A stretch of 42,138 bases of DNA from DAIRUS01 sp036803205. GTDB taxonomy: Bacteria > Patescibacteriota > Minisyncoccia > Minisyncoccales > GBS-2. The notes beneath the pieces are model-generated. The model made no database searches, was not told where the DNA came from, and was given only the letters and a program-made list of their open reading frames with translations. This document shows, one piece after another, positions 1 through 6,223 of the stretch (the stretch's first letter is position 1; every line of letters starts with the position of its first letter). A program made the position numbers and the translations under genes. The DNA is taken from assembly GCA_036803205.1 (NCBI GenBank), contig DAIRUS010000007.1:1-42138 (forward strand). The letters are read 5' to 3'.

Positions 1-68
1 AAGATAGAATCTTTTAGTCCTGCTTCTTAGTAAGATAATGGAGAAAGTTTGAAATCGTTTAATACAAG
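1..68. other. Left flank outside the inverted-repeat element
   Basis: These 68 bases lie outside the left arm of the inverted repeat and are unlike the sequence outside the right arm, which is tRNA-Asp. In the forward frame starting at base 1, nine codons (KIESFSPAS) precede a TAG stop at 28-30, so this could be the tail of a gene cut by the window edge. That is too short to support a call. Confidence 0.2.
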
Positions 69-244
69 CGCTACCATCAACACACACGAACTCTCTTTGT
101 TGAGGGGGGAGCGAAATTTCCTTATCTGCTCCGAAAAATTTAGCCCTGCCTTGCTTTCGCAAGGCAGGGCTTTCTTTGGTTTCAGAAAATTGAAAATCTT
201 TCAGATTTTCCGAATAAAATAGGGTTATTTTGATGGTTTCCGGA
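69..244. repeat. Left arm of a 176-bp inverted repeat
   Basis: This arm is the reverse complement of 2451-2626, with a single mismatch at position 236. Identity stops abruptly at both ends: base 68 and base 245 no longer match. The arm carries a strong 13-bp hairpin (142-171) and a smaller one (GAAAATC/GATTTTC). The leftward DUF5320-DUF134 transcript would run into this arm, just as the rightward recombinase transcript runs into the other arm. It could be an element end, an inversion substrate or a duplicated terminator region; the sequence alone does not decide. Confidence 0.9.
142..171. terminator. Strong bidirectional terminator-like hairpin in the left arm
   Basis: AGCCCTGCCTTGC and GCAAGGCAGGGCT form a perfect 13-bp GC-rich stem with a TTTC loop. 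Rightward it is followed by a T-rich run (TTTCTTT); leftward, the strand of the DUF134 gene, it is followed by TAAATTTTT. It could stop transcription in both directions. Confidence 0.7.
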
Positions 245-271
245 AAACGAACGATTTCTTCCAGTTCTTTT

Positions 272-547
272 TTATTTGATGATTTTTATCGCCTTACCTT
301 CAATCAATGCTTCGGTGATTTTTTTATAAGCTGATGATAAAATTCTCTGAAAAGTGCTCTGAGAAGTATTCATTTTTTTAGCTGCTTCTTCTTGGTCTAA
401 ATCTTTTATATTTTTCAATCTTAAGGCCTCTGCTTCTTCAGTAGTTAATTCAACTACCTCTAAAAACCTCAGTGGCACTCCTTGAGGCTTAAAATAAGTT
501 ACATTCGGATTGAATCTAATTCTTCTACAAAGTCTTGGTCTTACCAT
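272..547 (-). CDS. DUF134/UPF0251 family putative DNA-binding protein
   Basis: A 91-residue protein of full family length. It opens with a short basic segment (MVRPRLCRRIRF), followed by the family's ELTTEEAEALRL motif near residues 34-45 and a sigma-70-region-4-like helix-turn-helix (DLDQEEAAKKMNTSQSTFQRIL, about 50-71). The family is predicted to bind DNA, but its targets are mostly unknown. It lies downstream of the DUF5320 gene on the same strand with a 76-bp gap, probably in one transcript, and the operator-like palindrome at 900-927 is a plausible site for self-regulation (inference). It lies inside the inverted-repeat segment, so it may travel with the recombinase. Confidence 0.85.
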   Translation of the reverse strand: MVRPRLCRRIRFNPNVTYFKPQGVPLRFLEVVELTTEEAEALRLKNIKDLDQEEAAKKMNTSQSTFQRILSSAYKKITEALIEGKAIKIIK

Positions 548-623
548 ATTTTTAAAATTTTATATAATAAAATTGAGGGTGAGCCTCGCTCCTAAGATTT
601 AATCCAGAAGCGAGGCCCCTCTT

Positions 624-869
624 TTATTTTTGGTTCTTTAGTTCGGACAAGCGTTCTTTAATAGCTTTTAGCTCATCTTCCAAAACCTCAACTTCTTCCT
701 CTAACGCTTGTTTTTCTTCCTTTTTGGTTATTTGAGGACCGAATCTCCAGAATCTACCAAATCCGCGACCGAATCCTCTCCGCCAACCCATGCCAGCACC
801 GCAGGGACCTAAACCCCAGCCGGTGCCGGGACCGAAACCTAAAGGGCCTGTTCCGTCATATCTTGGCAT
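624..869 (-). CDS. DUF5320 family Gly-rich/coiled-coil small protein
   Basis: An 81-residue protein in two parts. The first 45 residues are rich in Gly, Phe, Arg and Trp (MPRYDGTGPLGFGPGTGWG start, then repeated GRGFGRFWRFG). The last 35 residues are a charged helix predicted to form a coiled coil (EEEVEVLEDELKAIKERL). This matches DUF5320, a family often found beside DUF134 and iron-molybdenum cofactor (NifX/NafY-like) genes; no such gene is visible here. Its biochemical role is unknown. It is the first gene of a leftward pair with DUF134, read from the promoter at 935-963. Confidence 0.8.
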   Translation of the reverse strand: MPRYDGTGPLGFGPGTGWGLGPCGAGMGWRRGFGRGFGRFWRFGPQITKKEEKQALEEEVEVLEDELKAIKERLSELKNQK

Positions 870-899
870 ATTTTTGTTTCTGATAATTTAACAATTTTT

Positions 900-927
900 G
901 ATAGTCCGACCTTTATAAACGACTATC
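900..927. promoter_or_regulatory. Operator-like palindrome in the DUF5320 leader
   Basis: GATAGTC (900-906) and GACTATC (921-927) are perfect inverted repeats separated by 14 bases. They lie immediately downstream of the predicted -10 box on the leftward strand, so the palindrome covers the likely transcription start. That is where a repressor such as the DUF134 product could bind. The DNA-binding role is inferred from position only. Confidence 0.4.
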
Positions 928-934
928 TATTATG

Positions 935-963
935 AATATATACCCATAATAACTGCCTGTCAA
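935..963 (-). promoter_or_regulatory. Promoter of the DUF5320-DUF134 pair
   Basis: On the leftward strand, TTGACA (958-963) is a perfect -35 box and TATATT (935-940) a good -10 box, with a 17-base spacer. The predicted start falls near 928, about 60 bases ahead of the DUF5320 start codon. Confidence 0.65.
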
Positions 964-998
964 ATCCTTCTCTTGTGGAAATAACAAGTGTCTATATT

Positions 999-1027
999 TT
1001 GCTTGACAGGTAAAATTCTGTTATAAT
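999..1027 (+). promoter_or_regulatory. Putative promoter of the recombinase leader RNA
   Basis: TATAAT (1022-1027) is a consensus -10 box. A 17-base spacer places TTGCTT (999-1004) at -35; a perfect TTGACA at 1003-1008 is only 13 bases away, which is too close. The predicted start near 1034 falls at the first arm of the interleaved inverted repeats, so the transcript would begin with that structure. Confidence 0.45.
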
Positions 1028-1032
1028 GAAAT

Positions 1033-1153
1033 TGTAACCAATCGAGGATACACTTTTGATGTAATTATAATCAGTAATTGTATCACCAAACGGGCAACTT
1101 CTGTTCAATCGTGTATCCTACATGATTGGTTACAACAGGGTTGCCCTTTTGGT
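1033..1153 (+). ncRNA. Interleaved inverted repeats, pseudoknot-type leader or recombination site
   Basis: Two long inverted repeats interlock. Repeat A pairs 1033-1043 with 1124-1134 (11 bp, TGTAACCAATC) and 1046-1053 with 1111-1118 (8 bp, GGATACAC). Repeat B pairs 1085-1090 with 1148-1153, 1092-1098 (GGGCAAC) with 1140-1146 and 1101-1105 with 1134-1138. The order A-B-A'-B' is that of a pseudoknot if transcribed. It sits between the predicted promoter and the recombinase reading frame. It may be a structured 5' leader, a small RNA, or the DNA site bound by the recombinase. No known RNA family is recognised. Confidence 0.5.
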
Positions 1154-1162
1154 TAAAAAAAC

Positions 1163-2439
1163 ATAAACAAAAAACAAATCAAAAACTGCGCCATCTATAC
1201 GAAGGTCTCAACCGATCTGCAAGCGGAAATAGAATTTTCCTCCTGCGAATCGCAAGAAGAAAAAATTCGGGCTTTTGTGAAAAGCCAGGATAACTGGCAA
1301 GTCTATAAGGTTTATTCTGACGCCGGATATAGCGGAGCTAACACTAATCGTCCTGCCTTACAAGAATTACTTGAGGATATAAAGCAAAGGAAAATTGACA
1401 TTATTTTAGCTTACAAAATTGATAGATTGACCCGTTCTCCAAAAGATTTTTATCAACTAATAGAAGTGTTTGATAAGTACGGAACGGATTTTGTCTCTAT
1501 TACAGAACGATTTGATACCTCTACTCCAGCCGGCAGATTGTTAAGAAACATAATGCTTACCTTTGCTCAATTTGAAAGAGAATTAACTTCAGAAAGAACA
1601 AGAGACAAACTGTTAGAGCGTGCCAGAAAGGGAATGTGGCACGGCGGAAATGCGCCCTACGGCTACAAACGAGAAAACAAAAAACTGGTCATTAACCAGA
1701 AAGAAGCTGAAATTATCAGGTTGATATTTGAAAAATATCTTGAAACTGGCTTGATAAACAGGGTTTATGATTTTTCAAAGAGAAAAACATTAGAAACAGG
1801 CAAGGTGATCTTTTTCGCCAACGAATCATTACTTTCATTTTAAGAAACCCTGTTTATGCCGGCAAAGTTAAATTTGCTAACCAGATTTTTCAGGGAATTC
1901 ATCAACCCATAATTTCAGAGGAGTTATTTGAGCTTACTCAAAAAACCCACAAAAAGAGAATAAGGAAGTTCAGGGTTTATCGGGATTTTCTTTTTGGCGG
2001 TTTGGTCAACTGCGGAGAATGCGGACACAAAATGACTTCTTGTTTTACCAACAAGTAGCGCGAAAGAAAAATGAAAAGGTATTATTACTATCGCTGTACT
2101 TCCGTTGATAAAAAGGGCTGGCAGGCTTGCTCAACAAAGGAAGTCAGCGCCGATAGGTTGGAAAAATATATTCTGGAAAATTTAGAAAGAATTTCTGTTG
2201 ATAAAAACTATTTAGAAAATTTAGTTTTTAAACTAAACCATAATTTAAAAAGTTCGAAACCTCGCTTAAAAAACTCACAAGCACCCAAACAAACAGGACT
2301 TGAACCCTCGGCTTCATGCTCTAAATTTTCTGAATTTTCAGCGGAAACTATCGTTTCTATTCTCAAATCGTTTCTCTCTTTTCTTTCTCAAAGAAGGGGG
2401 GTCGAAAGAAATTTATTAGTTAAAAAATTTCTTAAATAG
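1163..2439 (+). pseudogene. Decayed large serine recombinase
   Basis: The pieces together encode a serine recombinase of about 425 residues: an N-terminal resolvase domain with the catalytic-serine motif CAIYTKVSTD (about 1187-1216), conserved AYKIDRLTRSP and FAQFERELTSERT segments, a recombinase domain (RNPVYAGKVKF), a zinc-ribbon (NCGECGHKM, later YYRCTS) and a helical tail. Three lesions are visible. No ATG, GTG or TTG lies between the upstream stop (1154) and the catalytic Ser; ATA at 1163 sits where ATG is expected. One base appears missing near 1803, shifting the frame. A TAG at 2056-2058 interrupts the zinc ribbon. The forward open frames at 1277-1843 and 2071-2439 are fragments of this gene. 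Sequencing error could explain one lesion but hardly all three. Confidence 0.85.
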
Positions 2440-2450
2440 ATTGTTTACTC

Positions 2451-2626
2451 TCCGGAAAACATCAAAATAACCCTATTTTATTCGGAAAATCTGAAAGATT
2501 TTCAATTTTCTGAAACCAAAGAAAGCCCTGCCTTGCGAAAGCAAGGCAGGGCTAAATTTTTCGGAGCAGATAAGGAAATTTCGCTCCCCCCTCAACAAAG
2601 AGAGTTCGTGTGTGTTGATGGTAGCG
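2451..2626. repeat. Right arm of the 176-bp inverted repeat
   Basis: Reverse complement of 69-244 with one mismatch. It starts 11 bases after the recombinase stop codon. Its outer end coincides with the last base of the tRNA-Asp gene (2626). Read leftward from the tRNAs, the arm acts as the natural 3' flank of the tRNA cluster and contains the hairpin at 2524-2553. Confidence 0.9.
2524..2553. terminator. Terminator-like hairpin in the right arm
   Basis: This is the same 13-bp stem with four-base loop as in the left arm. Leftward it is followed by TTTCTTT and would end the tRNA transcript; rightward it is followed by TAAATTTTT and would end the recombinase transcript. Confidence 0.7.
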
Positions 2627-2700
2627 GACCCGATGGGATTTGAACCCACGATTTCTTCCGTGACAGGGAAGCGTGTTAAACCGGGCTACACTACGGGTCC
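2626..2700 (-). tRNA. tRNA-Asp (GUC)
   Basis: It folds as a full cloverleaf: acceptor GGACCCG/CGGGTCC, D-stem GTGT/ACAC, anticodon stem CTTCC/GGAAG with loop CTGTCAC (anticodon GTC), and T-stem GTGGG/CCCAT with a normal TTCAAAT loop. No CCA is encoded. It is the last of three leftward tRNA genes, and its 3' end abuts the right arm of the inverted repeat. Confidence 0.93.
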
Positions 2701-2704
2701 CTAT

Positions 2705-2776
2705 TGGCTGGGGTGGGATTTGAACCCACGGCCCGACGCTTATGAAACGTCTGCTCTGCCGCTGAGCTACCCAGCC
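2705..2776 (-). tRNA. tRNA with CAU anticodon, probably elongator Met
   Basis: Cloverleaf with acceptor GGCTGGG/CCCAGCC, D-stem GCTC/GAGC, anticodon stem GACGT/GCGTC with loop TTCATAA (anticodon CAT), T-stem GTGGG/CCCAC and normal TTCAAAT loop. A paired 1-72 and C11:G24 fit an elongator. It could instead be the tRNA-Ile whose C34 is modified to lysidine, which cannot be excluded by eye. Confidence 0.85.
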
Positions 2777-2790
2777 TGAAAAAATTTTTG

Positions 2791-2861
2791 TCGCGGGGGG
2801 TCGAATTGCACGACCGCTTCCAGCTTATGAGACTGGCGACCTACTACTGGTCCACCCCGCA
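2791..2861 (-). tRNA. Initiator-like tRNA-Met (CAU) with atypical elbow
   Basis: Acceptor TGCGGGG/CCCCGCG leaves a U-G at 1-72, D-stem GACC/GGTC gives A11:U24, and the anticodon loop is CTCATAA; the 1-72 mismatch and A11:U24 are initiator hallmarks. Two departures stand out: the D-loop AGTAGTA lacks the usual GG (G18G19), and the T-loop is TGCAATT with G at position 55. The three GC pairs typical of the initiator anticodon stem are also absent (CCAGT/GCTGG). It is the first gene of the leftward tRNA trio. Confidence 0.8.
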
Positions 2862-2902
2862 ATAAATTTTTTCAACTAATATCTTTTTATTTTAAGCTTT
2901 TT

Positions 2903-3418
2903 TTAAAGAATGTCAACTTCAGCAAGGGCTTTTTCGTAAGCTGCCAACACTCTTTTTGCCTCTCCCAGGTCAAGTTTATAACTCGGATCGTGAACGATAT
3001 CGTTTCTTATCTTGTGAGCTCGGTAAATTTCTTGAAGATTAGTTAAAAAGTCTGGGGGTAATTTATTTAATTTTTCTTCTAAATCTTTTTCTCTATATCC
3101 CATATTTTCTAAAATCTCATCCAATAAACTATCAGCTTCAATTATTGCCAACTTTGCCTCGGTCTCCAAATTAGATTGAAGTCTTTTTTTGATTTTTCCC
3201 CACTCTTTAATCCATTTCTCTTTTTCTATAGGTTTGAAAGCCAAAAACTCTTTTAGGTCCCAAAGGAAAATTCTCTTTAGCCAACTGAATTTAACCAAAG
3301 CCCAAATAATAAACCCGGCAAAAAAGGCAGAAAACAGGAGAAAGATAATCTTAACAACTGTTAACCAACTGTTCCACTCCGGGCCCAAAAAAAATTGAAT
3401 TGGATTTTTAATCGACAT
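2903..3418 (-). CDS. Small membrane-anchored protein with HEPN-like motif
   Basis: A 171-residue protein with one N-terminal membrane segment (about residues 20-43, VVKIIFLLFSAFFAGFIIW), then a basic linker and an all-helical cytoplasmic part. The helical part holds RNDIVH near residues 138-143, which fits the Rx4-6H signature of HEPN domains, often RNA-cleaving or nucleotide-binding. Whether it is catalytic is unknown. Its start overlaps the end of gatA by 11 bp, so it is probably the last gene of the gatC-gatA transcript. No toxin-antitoxin partner is visible next to it. Confidence 0.6.
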   Translation of the reverse strand: MSIKNPIQFFLGPEWNSWLTVVKIIFLLFSAFFAGFIIWALVKFSWLKRIFLWDLKEFLAFKPIEKEKWIKEWGKIKKRLQSNLETEAKLAIIEADSLLDEILENMGYREKDLEEKLNKLPPDFLTNLQEIYRAHKIRNDIVHDPSYKLDLGEAKRVLAAYEKALAEVDIL

Positions 3419-4826
3419 AAAGTTTTGCTATTTTGATAAGCTGCCTATCCTCAAACGGTCTTCCAATAATTTGAAGACCAATTGGTAATTCATTAAGCTT
3501 ACCACAAGGTATTGAAATAGCCGGTAATCCAGCCAAATTAACGGAAACAGTAAAAATATCTGATAAATACATTAAAAGAGGGTCATCAATTTTCTCGCCT
3601 AATTTAAAAGCGGTAGTGGGAGTAGTTGGGGTAAGAATAAAATCAACTTTTTTAAATGCTTCTTCAAAATCTTTTCTGATTAGAGTTCTTACCTTTAAAG
3701 CCCTTAGATAATAAGCCTGATAGTAACCAGCTGAAAGGGCATAAGTTCCTAACATAATCCTTCTTCTAACCTCGGCGCCAAAACCTTCTCCCCGACTTTC
3801 AAAATAGATGTCACTTAATTTTTTAGTTTTTTGATTAGCTATCGAATAGCCATATTTTATGCCATCATAGCGAGCTAAATTTGCCGAGGCTTCAGAAGGA
3901 GCAATAATATAATAGCAAGGAAGAGCATATTCGGTGTGAGGCAAACTAATTTCTAAAGTTTCTATTCCCTTTTCTTCATATTTTCTTATTGCATTTTTAA
4001 CCGATTTTTCTACCTCAGGATCAATTCCTTTAATAAAATATTCTTTTGGAATACCGAGTCGTAAATTACGAGTTTCAAATTTTAAATTGGGGTTTGGAAA
4101 TTCAACTGAGGTTGAATCTAACTCGTCTTTGCCGGCAATCACCTCAAATACTATCTCGGCATCATCAACCGTTCTTGTCATTGGTCCAATTTGGTCCAAA
4201 GAAGAAGCAAAAGCAATCAATCCATAACGGGAAACTGCTCCGTAAGTGGGTTTTAACCCAACAATACCACAAAAAGCAGCCGGTTGTCTAATTGAACCTC
4301 CGGTATCAGAACCCAAAGCAAGAACACAAAAATTTGCCGCCACCGCTGCTGCCGACCCACCGGAGGAACCGCCCGGTACCCTTTTTAAATCGTGGGGATT
4401 TTTTGTCGGGAAAAAGGCTGAGTTTTCAGTCGAACTGCCCATAGCAAATTCATCAAGATTTGTTTTACCTAAAATTATCACCTTCTCTTCTTTCAGTTTC
4501 CGAACGACAGTAGCGTCATAGGGGGCAATATAATTTTCCAAAATTTTAGAGCCAGCAGTACATTTCATTCCTTCAACTAAAATATTGTCTTTGATAGCAC
4601 AAGGAATGCCAGCTAAAATCGGAATTTCCCTCCCCTGGGCAATCATTTCATCAATCGCTTTAGCCTGAGAAAGAGCTAATTCTTCATTGATGGTTAAAAA
4701 GGCAGAAATTTCCTTATCTTTTTCTTTAATCCTATTTAAATAAGTTTTGGTCAGTTCTAAGGCGGAAAATTCTTTTTTCATCAAGGCCTGATGAATACCT
4801 TTTATTGTCAATTTCTCCCCCTTCAT
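3408..4826 (-). CDS. gatA: Aspartyl/glutamyl-tRNA amidotransferase subunit A
   Basis: The glutaminase subunit of GatCAB, which amidates misacylated Glu-tRNA(Gln) and Asp-tRNA(Asn). At 472 residues it is of normal length. The amidase-signature triad is intact: Lys79 (CAIKDN), cis-Ser154 (GGSSGGS) and Ser178 (DTGGSIR), the same numbering as in characterised GatA proteins. It follows gatC with a one-base gap. GatB is not in the window and must be elsewhere if the complex works. Use of this route fits a reduced genome lacking GlnRS and possibly AsnRS (inference). Confidence 0.97.
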   Translation of the reverse strand: MKGEKLTIKGIHQALMKKEFSALELTKTYLNRIKEKDKEISAFLTINEELALSQAKAIDEMIAQGREIPILAGIPCAIKDNILVEGMKCTAGSKILENYIAPYDATVVRKLKEEKVIILGKTNLDEFAMGSSTENSAFFPTKNPHDLKRVPGGSSGGSAAAVAANFCVLALGSDTGGSIRQPAAFCGIVGLKPTYGAVSRYGLIAFASSLDQIGPMTRTVDDAEIVFEVIAGKDELDSTSVEFPNPNLKFETRNLRLGIPKEYFIKGIDPEVEKSVKNAIRKYEEKGIETLEISLPHTEYALPCYYIIAPSEASANLARYDGIKYGYSIANQKTKKLSDIYFESRGEGFGAEVRRRIMLGTYALSAGYYQAYYLRALKVRTLIRKDFEEAFKKVDFILTPTTPTTAFKLGEKIDDPLLMYLSDIFTVSVNLAGLPAISIPCGKLNELPIGLQIIGRPFEDRQLIKIAKLYVD

Positions 4827-4827
4827 A

Positions 4828-5118
4828 TTATTGAAAAATTGATTTTACCTTCACATAGCCTTCTTTTTTCTCGGGGACCAAATCCATTAATTTTGACTCT
4901 TGAATTTTTACTTTTGAATTTACTTCATCGCTCCTCATCACATTTTTAAGTAAAATTGAATGGCTGGTTGGTTCAACTTTCGAAATTTCAACTTCCTTTA
5001 ACTTCTCAATGTAATCTAAAATCTTAGAAAGTTCCTTCTGAAACTTTGTAATCTCTTTTTCGGTCAGCCCCAGTCTTGCCAATTTAGCAACATGTTTTAC
5101 TACTTTTTTACTCATCAT
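4828..5118 (-). CDS. gatC: Aspartyl/glutamyl-tRNA amidotransferase subunit C
   Basis: A small helical clamp that holds GatA to GatB. The protein is about 96 residues and shows the family pattern VKHVAKLARLGLTEKE near the N-terminus and a KLKEVE...VEPTSH segment in the middle. The ATG pair at 5113-5118 is preferred; a longer version using a TTG at 5133 would add only a few unconserved residues. It immediately precedes gatA. Confidence 0.93.
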   Translation of the reverse strand: MMSKKVVKHVAKLARLGLTEKEITKFQKELSKILDYIEKLKEVEISKVEPTSHSILLKNVMRSDEVNSKVKIQESKLMDLVPEKKEGYVKVKSIFQ

Positions 5119-5151
5119 ATTATTTCTTGACAAAAATAGAGTATGATTAGT

Positions 5152-6195
5152 TTATTTTGGAGGCTCCAATTCTCCGCTTTCCACTAAAACTTCGTGCAAT
5201 GTATCTAAATTCTCCAAAACCATCCCTGCCCCCCTCACCACAGCCGTCATTGGATCTTCAATAATTTTTGTTGGAATCTTTGTCTCCTTTTGGATCAAAG
5301 TGTTTAGTCCTCTCAAAAGAGCTCCCCCACCAGAAAGATAAATTCCGTTAGCCATTATATCGGCCAGTAATTCTGGCGGAGTTTCTTCGATTGCTGATTT
5401 TACTTCAGTAACAATTTGCCAGATTGACTTTTCCATTGCTTTTCTAATATCCTCATCAGAGATTAAAATTTCTTCCGGCAAACCAGTAACTAGGTTTCGC
5501 CCTCTCATTGGAAGCTCTCTTTTCTCTTTGAGAGGGTAAGCCGAACCAATGCCAATTTTAATTGTTTCCGCCGTTCTTTCGCCAATCAACAATTTATATT
5601 CTTCTTGAGCGAAACGAATTATATCTTCATTAAGCTTATCTCCAGCTATTCGTAAGCTTTTTGCCAAAACTATTCCGCCCAAAGAAATAACAGCCACTTC
5701 GGTTGTTCCCCCTCCAATATCAACAATAAAGTTACCACCAGCTTCTTGAACCGGCAGTCTGGCTCCGATAGCCGCTGCCATTGGCTCTTCAATCAAAAAA
5801 ACTTCTCTTGCTCCAGCCGATTTTCCGGCATCAATTACTGCCTTTTTCTCCACTTCCGTTACTCCACAAGGAATGCCGATAATTACCCGAGGAGAAAACC
5901 ATTTTCTCTTTCTGGCTTTTTCAATAAAATATCTAAGCATTTGCTCGGTTACTTCAAAATCAGAAATCACGCCTGACCTTAAGGGACGGGTGGCAACAAT
6001 GTGACCGGGGGTTCTGCCTACCATTTTTTTTGCCTCTAAACCAATTGCCAAAATCTGACCTGTCTTTTGATTAATAGCCACAACGCTCGGTTCTTGGATG
6101 ACAATCCCCCGATCTCTAACATAAACCTCAGAATTAGCTGTCCCCAAGTCAATGGCTATGTCTTCGGAAAAGAAATGAGAAATCTTGTCTAACAT
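5152..6195 (-). CDS. mreB: Rod shape-determining protein MreB
   Basis: Actin-like protein of 347 residues that forms membrane-bound filaments guiding wall synthesis. Phosphate-binding loops are clear: IAIDLGTANSEVYV (about 14-27) and VDIGGGTTEVAVISLGG (about 158-174), with GIPCGVTEVEKKAV between them and LSGGGALLRGL near the C-terminus. The N-terminal MLDKISHFF resembles the amphipathic membrane helix of MreB. It lies 33 bp upstream of gatC and downstream of proS. A second MreB-like gene occurs at 10158-11156, so the two probably copolymerise or divide the work. Confidence 0.95.
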   Translation of the reverse strand: MLDKISHFFSEDIAIDLGTANSEVYVRDRGIVIQEPSVVAINQKTGQILAIGLEAKKMVGRTPGHIVATRPLRSGVISDFEVTEQMLRYFIEKARKRKWFSPRVIIGIPCGVTEVEKKAVIDAGKSAGAREVFLIEEPMAAAIGARLPVQEAGGNFIVDIGGGTTEVAVISLGGIVLAKSLRIAGDKLNEDIIRFAQEEYKLLIGERTAETIKIGIGSAYPLKEKRELPMRGRNLVTGLPEEILISDEDIRKAMEKSIWQIVTEVKSAIEETPPELLADIMANGIYLSGGGALLRGLNTLIQKETKIPTKIIEDPMTAVVRGAGMVLENLDTLHEVLVESGELEPPK

Positions 6196-6223
6196 ATTTT
6201 TTTGAAAGCTTTGGACTTTTATC

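Noticed and set aside
1003..1027. Perfect TTGACA followed by TATAAT as the recombinase promoter
   Set aside because: The spacer is only 13 bases; TTGCTT at 999-1004 gives the usual 17, so that pairing was listed instead.
1277..1843. Independent short resolvase gene starting at GTG 1277
   Set aside because: It would lack the catalytic serine, which is encoded in frame just upstream; it is a fragment of the decayed large recombinase.
5115..5150. Rightward promoter-like TTGACA in the gatC-mreB spacer
   Set aside because: No rightward gene or RNA structure follows; the whole region downstream is coding on the other strand.
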